DNA from: Actinomycetota bacterium
GTDB taxonomy: Bacteria > Actinomycetota > Acidimicrobiia > Acidimicrobiales > Iamiaceae
DNA: 10,831 nt
Assembly: GCA_018268545.1 (NCBI GenBank)
Contig: JAFDWI010000386.1
Coordinates: 1 to 10,831, forward strand
Direction of reading: 5' to 3'
The notes under the pieces are model-generated. The model was not told the DNA's origin. It did no database searches and was given only the letters and a program-made list of their open reading frames with translations. This document shows, piece by piece, positions 6,465 to 10,831 of this stretch (the stretch's first letter is position 1; each line of letters starts with the position of its first letter). Both the position numbers and the translations under genes were made by a program.

Positions 6465-8224
6465 CGTTGCGTGTGCGGTGGTTGGGCAAGGTCGCCCATC
6501 GCGACGCCGACGCCCTCATGCACGGCATCGCCGCACACGGTTCCGACGACCACCTGCTCCTGTTGGAGCACCCACACACCTACACCCTCGGTGTCCGGGC
6601 CGACCCGGCCCACGTGCTCGTCGACGCCGAATCGGTCGGCGCCACTCTCGTGCGCACCGACCGTGGCGGCGACGTCACCTACCACGGGCCCGGTCAACTG
6701 GTCGGGTATCCGATCCTGTGGCTGCCCGGCAAGGGTGGCGGCGACATGCCCGACACCGTCGCCTACGTCGGCACGCTCGAACGGCTCCTGATCGACGTGC
6801 TCGCCGATCTCGGGTTGCCCGGTGCCGGGATCATCGAGCATTTCCCCGGTGTCTGGATCGACCCGATTGGGCCCCGTCCCCGCAAGATCGCCCAGATCGG
6901 GGTGCGGATCACCCGGGGCCGATCGTTGCACGGCTTCGCCCTGAATGTCGACCCGGACCTGGGAATGTTCTCGCACATCGTGCCGTGCGGGATCACCGAC
7001 AAGGGCGTCACCTCCATCGCCGCCGAAGGCGTGACGGTGTCGATGCACCAGGTGGTCGACGCGGTCGTCGCCCGGGTCTCGCAGCTGTGGGCGCCCGACG
7101 GGACGGTCGACCGGGCCGATGTCGTGTGGCGCCACGAATCCGACGATTCCGACCTCGCCCCGTTCAGCCGTGACGCCGAGTTGCGGGGTTCGTTGACCGA
7201 CTCGCTGTCGTCGTTGTCCGAACCACGCCGGGCTCGGCTCACCGAGGCGGGCGTGCACGAGGGCATCGACATCTCGGACCGCAAACCGTCCTGGGCGAAG
7301 GGCAAGCTCGAGTTCACGCCCGAGTTCATGCGCACCCGTAAGACGATGCGTTCGCTCAAGCTCACCACGGTGTGTGAGGAAGCGGGGTGCCCGAACATCT
7401 CGGAGTGTTGGACCGAGGGCACCGCCACGTTCATGATCAACGGTGATCGTTGTACCCGGGCATGCGGGTTCTGCCTGGTCGACACCCGCAAACCCCTGCC
7501 GTTGGATCCGGGCGAGCCCGAGCGGGTCGCCGAGGCGGTCGCCGAGATGCGTCTGGGCTATGCGGTGGTGACCTGTGTGGCCCGTGACGATCTGGCCGAC
7601 GGTGGCGCCGGTGCGTTCGCAGAGACGATCCGGGCGATCCGGCGGCGCAAGCCCGGCACGAAGGTCGAGACACTCATCTCGGACTGCAAGGGCGACCCGG
7701 ATTCGTTGGGGGTGGTGTTCGCTGCGCGCCCGGACGTGTTGAACCACAACGTCGAGACCGTCCCCCGCCTGCAGCGGGCGGTGCGTCCCTCGGCGTCGTA
7801 TGCGCGGTCGCTCGCGGTGCTGGCCCGCGCAAAGGCCGCGGGCCTGATCACGAAGTCATCGCTGATGGTCGGGATCGGTGAGACCGACGACGAGTTGTTC
7901 TCGACGCTCGCCGATCTGAGGGCGGTAGAGGTGGACATCGTCACGATCGGACAGTACCTGCGACCCACCGAGCACCATCTGCCGGTGACCCGCTGGGTGA
8001 CCCCGGCCGAGTTCGAGGACTACCGGGAGCGGGCCATGGCGATGGGTTTCGGGCACGTCGAATCGACGCCGCTGACCCGTTCGTCGCATCACGCGCAGGC
8101 CGCGTACCGGGCGATCAGCACCGGTCGCGTCGCGCAACGTCTCGCCACGCAACGTCTCGCCACGCAACGTCTCGCCACGCAACGTCTCGCCACGCAACGT
8201 CTCGCCGAGCGCACCTCCAGCTGA
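6461..8224 (+). CDS. lipB/lipA: LipB-LipA fusion: octanoyl-[ACP]:protein transferase joined to lipoyl synthase
   Basis: One uninterrupted 587-codon frame carries both steps of lipoyl cofactor assembly. Residues 1 to about 215 are LipB, which moves octanoate from acyl carrier protein to the E2 lysine: RGGDVTYHGPGQLVGYP at 68-84, RKIAQIGVRI with Lys142, and catalytic Cys176 in HIVPCGITDKGVTS. Residues about 275-553 are LipA, the radical-SAM enzyme that inserts two sulfurs: auxiliary-cluster cysteines 305, 310 and 316 in CEEAGCPNISEC, radical-SAM cysteines 331, 335 and 338 in CTRACGFC, and the conserved RSS at 540-542. A hydrophilic linker of some 60 residues joins them. Its GTG start overlaps the E2 stop (GTGA), so translation is probably coupled. 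The C-terminus carries a QRLAT repeat tail (559-582) not needed for the LipA fold. The separate-gene reading is excluded because no stop lies between the domains. Confidence 0.92.
   Translation: MTLRVRWLGKVAHRDADALMHGIAAHGSDDHLLLLEHPHTYTLGVRADPAHVLVDAESVGATLVRTDRGGDVTYHGPGQLVGYPILWLPGKGGGDMPDTVAYVGTLERLLIDVLADLGLPGAGIIEHFPGVWIDPIGPRPRKIAQIGVRITRGRSLHGFALNVDPDLGMFSHIVPCGITDKGVTSIAAEGVTVSMHQVVDAVVARVSQLWAPDGTVDRADVVWRHESDDSDLAPFSRDAELRGSLTDSLSSLSEPRRARLTEAGVHEGIDISDRKPSWAKGKLEFTPEFMRTRKTMRSLKLTTVCEEAGCPNISECWTEGTATFMINGDRCTRACGFCLVDTRKPLPLDPGEPERVAEAVAEMRLGYAVVTCVARDDLADGGAGAFAETIRAIRRRKPGTKVETLISDCKGDPDSLGVVFAARPDVLNHNVETVPRLQRAVRPSASYARSLAVLARAKAAGLITKSSLMVGIGETDDELFSTLADLRAVEVDIVTIGQYLRPTEHHLPVTRWVTPAEFEDYRERAMAMGFGHVESTPLTRSSHHAQAAYRAISTGRVAQRLATQRLATQRLATQRLATQRLAERTSS
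8135..8206 (+). repeat. 15-bp in-frame tandem repeat at the 3' end of lipBA (4.8 copies)
   Basis: The unit CAACGTCTCGCCACG occurs four times exactly from 8135, 8150, 8165 and 8180, with 12 bases of a fifth at 8195. Each unit encodes Gln-Arg-Leu-Ala-Thr. Copies are identical at the DNA level, which indicates recent expansion by slippage. Unit length divisible by three keeps the frame whatever the copy number. Confidence 0.97.
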
Positions 8225-8237
8225 CCCCGCCGCCCGC

Positions 8238-8304
8238 CCCTTCGTCGAACTTCGGGAGGAAACCTCGGTATGTCCCGGATTTCCTCCCGAAGTTCGACAA
8301 AGGG
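8238..8304. repeat. Near-perfect 25-bp inverted repeat between lipBA and the membrane-protein gene
   Basis: The arms at 8238-8262 and 8280-8304 pair over 25 bases with one mismatch (8243 with 8299). The inner 19 bases (GTCGAACTTCGGGAGGAAA at 8244-8262) are perfect. The loop is 17 bases. It begins 14 bases after the lipBA stop and would form a very stable hairpin, so it may terminate the lpd-E2-lipBA transcript. The long perfect stem and the partial copy of the same arm at the right edge (10818-10831) suggest instead a dispersed intergenic palindrome (REP- or MITE-like). No target-site duplication is evident. Confidence 0.85.
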
Positions 8305-8323
8305 TCCGGCGGGGGTGGCCACC

Positions 8324-8329
8324 TAATCT
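8324..8329 (+). promoter_or_regulatory. Candidate -10 box for a leaderless transcript of the membrane-protein gene
   Basis: TAATCT is followed by 7 bases and then GTG at 8337, with no Shine-Dalgarno in between. The expected transcript start falls at or beside the GTG. No clear -35 is visible; the inverted repeat ends 19 bases before the box. Confidence 0.5.
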
Positions 8330-8336
8330 CGGGCGA

Positions 8337-9137
8337 GTGATCTCCTTCGACACCGCGACCGTGTTCGCCGCGTGGGCGACCGGTTGTCTGGCGTGGCAGG
8401 CGGTGATCGGGGCACGGCGCGAGGTCGTGTTCGGAGCGGCCTGGGTGATCCGGGTCGGTGCGCTCATGCTCGCCGGTGCAGCCCTGGTCGCAGCGTTCTT
8501 CGATGGTTGGTCGCCTGGCCGTGATGTCGCCATCGGCGTGCTCGTGGTGGTCACCGGTGTTGCGTTGGCGACGTCGATCACCGAACATCGCCGGGCGAAG
8601 GTGTCGGGCGAGTTCGATGCGGGTCGCCCCGATGCAGCGACCCGGTCGGCCGATCGACTCGACGGGTTCGCCGCCGCGGCCGGTGCCGTCGCCGTGATCC
8701 TCGGGGCGCTCGACGCAGGCGGCCCGGCCGTGCTTGCGGTCGCCCGGTATGTGGTCGGTGCGGCTGCACTCGGCGGGTTGACGTTCACGCTCGTGTTCGG
8801 CCACCGCATGTTGGCGAAGCCGTACCTGGGCCGCGGGCCGCTGGAGCTCGCGACGACCGCGTTGTTGATCGTCTGGCCGTTCGAGATCGGCGTGATGCTG
8901 ATCCCGACCGGCATGGTGTCGGTCCTGGACGGGATGATCGACGATGGCTACGCCGGGATCCTGGGATGGATGTGGGCGATGTGCGCGCTCACGACCGGGG
9001 TCCTGGTGATCATCGCCCGGGTCATCCTGGCCGATCGTGAACATTCCAAGGCCGCGTCGGCGACCGGCATGCTCTATCTCAGCGGGCTGTGCGGTATCGG
9101 CGCCGTGCTCATCTCCCGAGCGGTGCTGAGCGGCTGA
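8337..9137 (+). CDS. Unrecognised multi-pass membrane protein
   Basis: A 266-residue protein with about eight hydrophobic segments, roughly 5-25, 33-55, 61-82, 111-129, 132-154, 169-193, 205-231 and 241-263. They are separated by short loops and one longer charged stretch (83-108, rich in Arg, Asp and Glu), which is probably cytoplasmic. There is no signal peptide beyond the first helix, no Walker, heme-ligand or substrate-transporter motif that I recognise, and I assign no function. The segment FGHRMLAKPYLGRGPLELATT (154 onward) looks like a defined re-entrant or loop element that could identify the family. The GTG at 8337 is chosen because of the TAATCT box 7 bases upstream. It stands alone between the inverted repeat and the convergent toxin gene. 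Confidence 0.75.
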   Translation: MISFDTATVFAAWATGCLAWQAVIGARREVVFGAAWVIRVGALMLAGAALVAAFFDGWSPGRDVAIGVLVVVTGVALATSITEHRRAKVSGEFDAGRPDAATRSADRLDGFAAAAGAVAVILGALDAGGPAVLAVARYVVGAAALGGLTFTLVFGHRMLAKPYLGRGPLELATTALLIVWPFEIGVMLIPTGMVSVLDGMIDDGYAGILGWMWAMCALTTGVLVIIARVILADREHSKAASATGMLYLSGLCGIGAVLISRAVLSG

Positions 9138-9157
9138 GGGCGGCGTGTGACGGGCGC

Positions 9158-9176
9158 CGCGGTCCCCTCCGCGTTT
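9158..9176 (+). terminator. Weak hairpin terminator after the membrane-protein gene
   Basis: CGCGG (9158-9162) and CCGCG (9169-9173) form a 5-base stem with a 6-base loop, followed by TTT. An alternative 6-base stem pairs 9140-9145 with 9155-9160. Either lies between the convergent genes and could end the rightward transcript. Confidence 0.35.
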
Positions 9177-9192
9177 CGACTCACCGACTGTG

Positions 9193-9534
9193 TCACAGAG
9201 CGAGGACGAGACGGAGGCCACGGTCGACACGGCGGAGCAACGGCCCCGGCAGGGTTCCGATCGGTTCGATCAGGCGGGATCGGTCGACCACGAGGGTCTG
9301 GGACACGTTGACCACGCCGGCCTTGGGCAGTTCGCCGTCGCCGGCTTCGACCTCGACGTTTCCGGGCATGGTCGCCAGGCGCAGGTTGCTGGTCACTGCG
9401 GTGACGATCACCGTGGCGATGCGTGACCGGTTGAACCGATCAGAGGAGACGACGAGCGCGGGTCGCCGACAGGCAGGTTCCGAACCGATCGGGTCGCCGA
9501 AGTCGACCCACCAGATCTCGCCTCGGGCTACCAC
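9193..9534 (-). CDS. mazF: MazF/PemK-family endoribonuclease toxin
   Basis: This 113-residue protein has the MazF beginning ARGEIWWVDFGDPIGSEP, then RRPALVVSSDRFNRS (22-36) and VIVTAVTSNLRLA (42-54). Arg24 and Thr48 fall where the catalytic Arg and Thr of MazF toxins lie, so the nuclease should be intact. Such toxins cut single-stranded RNA at short motifs and halt growth when released from the antitoxin. The GTG start at 9532-9534 lies inside the antitoxin's last codons (7-base overlap, antitoxin stop at 9528-9530), which couples toxin translation to antitoxin translation. Length matches the family. It is convergent with the membrane-protein gene. The sequence cannot show the RNA cleavage site. 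Confidence 0.92.
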   Translation of the reverse strand: MVARGEIWWVDFGDPIGSEPACRRPALVVSSDRFNRSRIATVIVTAVTSNLRLATMPGNVEVEAGDGELPKAGVVNVSQTLVVDRSRLIEPIGTLPGPLLRRVDRGLRLVLAL

Positions 9535-9764
9535 TCCCAGAGGTGCGCGTCGATGAGCGCACGGCCCACGGCGGGCGACACGTCGTGGCCGTCGACCTCG
9601 TCCGCGAGTGCGTCGAGCGCCGCGGTGACCGGGTCGTCTTCCTGGGTCTCGAGGAAGCTGCTCAATGCGCGGGCGTACAGTTCGGAGCGGCTCAAACCGA
9701 GCTGGTCGGCCAGACGTTCGGCATCGTCGAACAGCTCGTCGGGCAGGGACACGGCGGTCTTCAT
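9528..9764 (-). CDS. Ribbon-helix-helix antitoxin partner of the MazF toxin
   Basis: A 78-residue protein whose first 40 or so residues form a ribbon-helix-helix DNA-binding fold: strand KTAVSLPDELF, then helices in DDAERLADQLG and SRSELYARALSSFLE. The acidic C-terminal part (TQEDDPVTAALDALADEVDG) is the expected toxin-binding tail, ending in LWEW. It binds and neutralises MazF and, as a dimer, probably represses its own promoter. The ATG at 9762-9764 is chosen; a TTG directly before it (9765-9767) would add one residue. A TATACT box is 8 bases upstream and an imperfect palindrome overlaps it, which fits autoregulation and leaderless translation. The preceding SDR gene on the same strand ends 54 bases upstream, so the pair likely has its own promoter. 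Confidence 0.88.
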   Translation of the reverse strand: MKTAVSLPDELFDDAERLADQLGLSRSELYARALSSFLETQEDDPVTAALDALADEVDGHDVSPAVGRALIDAHLWEW

Positions 9765-9772
9765 CAAGCCCG

Positions 9773-9789
9773 AGTATAACCGGTCATAC
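9773..9789 (-). promoter_or_regulatory. Toxin-antitoxin promoter -10 box with overlapping palindromic operator
   Basis: On the minus strand TATACT (9778-9773) lies 8 bases before the antitoxin ATG. Bases 9774-9789 (GTATAACCGGTCATAC on the plus strand) form a 16-base palindrome with one mismatched pair, centred on ACCGGT. A dyad covering the -10 box is where a ribbon-helix-helix antitoxin would bind to shut its operon. No good -35 is seen. Confidence 0.6.
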
Positions 9790-9818
9790 CGAGGGTCTGA
9801 CGTTGCCTGTGACGTGCA

Positions 9819-10568
9819 TCAGGTGATCGAGCCGAGAGTGGCGCCGCCGTCCACGACCATCGTCTGACCGGTGATCCACGACGCCGCGTCCGAGGCGAGG
9901 AACACGGCCATGGACGCGATGTCGGACGGGTCGCCGAGGCGTCGCAATGGAAGATGCCGGGCGATCGCCTCCTCGTTGGCCTCCCACAGGGTCCGGGCCA
10001 TGTCGGTCTTGACCAGCCCCGGTGCGATCGCGTTCACCCGCACGTCGGGGCCGAGCTCGTGGGCGAGGCTCTTGGTGAGGTGGATGACCGCCGCCTTGGT
10101 CGTGTTGTAGATCCCGATTCCCGCCTCGACGATGATGCCACCGATCGACGCGAGGTTGATGACCGTGCCCCCGTGCTCGGTCATGGACGCCCGGTAGGCC
10201 TCCTGGGTCCATACGAGCATCCCGCGCAGGTTCACCTGGAACGTCTTGTCGTAGCGGGGCAGGTCGATGTCGATCGCTCGGCCGAAGTACGGGTTCGTGG
10301 CGGCGTTGTTGACGAGGATGTCGACCGCCCCGAATCGCTCCACGGTCGCGGCCACACATGCTGCCGCGGCGTCCGGGTCACCGGCGTTCGCTGCGAACAC
10401 CCCGGTCGTTCCGTCGATCGTCGCCGCGGCGGCCTCCAGCGCGTCCTGCTTGCGCGACGACAACATCACCGTCGCACCCGATTCTGCGAGCGCCTGCGCC
10501 GTCGCGAGCCCGATCCCACGGGACGCCCCCGTGACGAGCGCGACCTTTCCGTCCAGTCGAAGATCCAT
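9819..10568 (-). CDS. Short-chain dehydrogenase/reductase, classical FabG-like type
   Basis: A 249-residue classical SDR. It shows TGASRGIG (13-20) for the cofactor, SSRK at 37-40 which suggests NADP(H), NNAA (87-90), catalytic Ser141, Tyr154 and Lys158 in NLASIGG...YNTTKAA, and PGLVKTDM (183-190). The ending DGGATLGSIT is typical of FabG and glucose-1-dehydrogenase-like members. The reaction is NAD(P)-linked oxidation or reduction of an alcohol or ketone; the substrate cannot be read from the sequence, and the isolated position away from fatty-acid genes argues against calling it fabG. The ATG at 10566-10568 has no Shine-Dalgarno but has TAGCCT 8 bases upstream. It lies upstream of the toxin-antitoxin pair on the same strand, apparently by chance. 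Confidence 0.88.
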   Translation of the reverse strand: MDLRLDGKVALVTGASRGIGLATAQALAESGATVMLSSRKQDALEAAAATIDGTTGVFAANAGDPDAAAACVAATVERFGAVDILVNNAATNPYFGRAIDIDLPRYDKTFQVNLRGMLVWTQEAYRASMTEHGGTVINLASIGGIIVEAGIGIYNTTKAAVIHLTKSLAHELGPDVRVNAIAPGLVKTDMARTLWEANEEAIARHLPLRRLGDPSDIASMAVFLASDAASWITGQTMVVDGGATLGSIT

Positions 10569-10576
10569 GACCGGCG

Positions 10577-10582
10577 AGGCTA
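10577..10582 (-). promoter_or_regulatory. Candidate -10 box for a leaderless SDR transcript
   Basis: On the minus strand TAGCCT fits TANNNT and is followed by 8 bases and the ATG at 10568. No Shine-Dalgarno lies between. No strong -35 is visible, so support rests on the recurring spacing. Confidence 0.35.
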
Positions 10583-10659
10583 CCGACCGTCGACATGGCC
10601 GTAGCGACGAACCCCGCCGTGGCAGGCACGCGAACTGCCTCGCTGAACGTGTCCGATCA

Positions 10660-10706
10660 TTCTTTGCACGCGGGTTCGCGGCTGAAGCGCTCGAGCGTGC
10701 AAAGAA
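10660..10706. repeat. 12-bp inverted repeat upstream of the SDR gene
   Basis: TTCTTTGCACGC at 10660-10671 and GCGTGCAAAGAA at 10695-10706 are exact reverse complements around a 23-base spacer, which itself contains the palindrome CGCTCGAGCG. It lies about 90 bases upstream of the SDR start. It could be a paired regulator site, a hairpin ending a transcript from outside the window, or part of a degenerate mobile element. Confidence 0.75.
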
Positions 10707-10749
10707 CGAAGTTCACCCACAGTGGCAACACTCGCGGAATGCAGCGCGC

Positions 10750-10772
10750 TCAAGTGCGCATTGCGCACTTGA
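10750..10772. repeat. 23-bp palindrome (11-bp arms, single central base)
   Basis: TCAAGTGCGCA (10750-10760) and TGCGCACTTGA (10762-10772) are exact reverse complements around one T. This near-continuous dyad suits a dimeric regulator's operator better than an RNA hairpin, although folding with a 3-base loop is also possible. The gene it would serve may lie beyond the right edge. Confidence 0.75.
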
Positions 10773-10817
10773 CGCCCCGACACTCGAGTTCTTGGGGGCG
10801 GGGCGGCTGCGCATGGG

Positions 10818-10831
10818 CGAACTTCGGGAGG
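10818..10831 (+). repeat. Partial second copy of the inverted-repeat arm, cut by the window edge
   Basis: CGAACTTCGGGAGG is identical to 8246-8259, the left arm of the 25-bp inverted repeat after lipBA. It runs off the window, so whether a second full palindrome follows cannot be seen. The rest of the 263-base intergenic region (10569-10831) has no credible gene. Confidence 0.6.

Noticed and set aside
5927..7747. A 606-codon open frame on the minus strand across E2, LipB and LipA.
   Set aside because: It shadows the coding strand of recognised enzymes, has a His/Arg/Asp-biased composition and no family motif.
8135..8206. CRISPR-like array.
   Set aside because: The 15-bp units are directly adjacent, in frame and without spacers; this is a coding minisatellite.
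6461..8224. Reading lipB and lipA as two separate adjacent genes, with lipA starting at an internal GTG (for example 7253).
   Set aside because: No stop codon ends LipB before LipA begins, so LipB must read through into LipA. Additional internal initiation is possible but not shown.
8115..9230. Minus-strand frames of 371 and 352 codons over the membrane-protein gene and the tandem repeat.
   Set aside because: Their apparent repeats (such as RDVAW) are just the antisense of the 15-bp QRLAT repeat, and the rest is the low-complexity complement of hydrophobic codons.
10580..10783. A 67-codon minus-strand frame upstream of the SDR gene.
   Set aside because: It crosses both palindromes, has no recognisable motif or ribosome-binding site, and is short enough to arise by chance at this GC content.

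Overview
The window is GC-rich throughout, with very high GC at third codon positions. It looks like chromosomal sequence from an actinobacterium. The gene content (decaprenyl-phosphoryl-arabinose enzymes, an actinobacterial-type E2, a RHH/MazF pair) and many start codons without a Shine-Dalgarno sequence fit a deep-branching group such as Acidimicrobiia (Ilumatobacter-like). That placement is inference, not a match to a named genome.

Left part (1-3397): the 3' end of mscL runs rightward into a convergent hairpin terminator. Opposite it, a leftward cluster encodes three enzymes for decaprenyl-phosphoryl-arabinose (DPA), the lipid-linked arabinose donor for cell-wall arabinan. In transcription order these are dprE2 (NADH-dependent reductase), a UbiA-family 5-phosphoribosyl-decaprenyl-phosphate synthase, and dprE1 (FAD oxidase). 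The last two overlap as ATGA. DprE1 has Ser where M. tuberculosis has Cys387, the benzothiazinone target.

Centre (3398-8224): after a divergent intergenic region with a likely 30-residue membrane peptide, a rightward cluster encodes lpd (E3), an E2 acyltransferase with one lipoyl domain, and a single uninterrupted 587-residue protein that joins LipB (octanoyltransferase) to LipA (lipoyl synthase). The E2 and lipB starts overlap as GTGA. The cluster therefore holds a lipoyl-bearing protein, the enzyme that reoxidises it, and both steps that make the cofactor. No E1 is present. The fusion ends in a 15-bp in-frame tandem repeat (QRLAT units).

Right part (8225-10831): a near-perfect 25-bp inverted repeat separates lipBA from an unrecognised multi-pass membrane protein. 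Convergent to that gene, on the minus strand, lie an SDR oxidoreductase, a RHH antitoxin and a MazF-type toxin; the toxin start lies inside the last codons of the antitoxin. The final 263 bases are intergenic, with two palindromes and, at the very edge, a 14-base copy of the inverted-repeat arm seen at 8246.

A recurring regulatory pattern is visible: five starts without a convincing Shine-Dalgarno (2544, 3516, 8337, 9764, 10568) each have a TANNNT box 7 or 8 bases upstream, as expected for leaderless transcripts.
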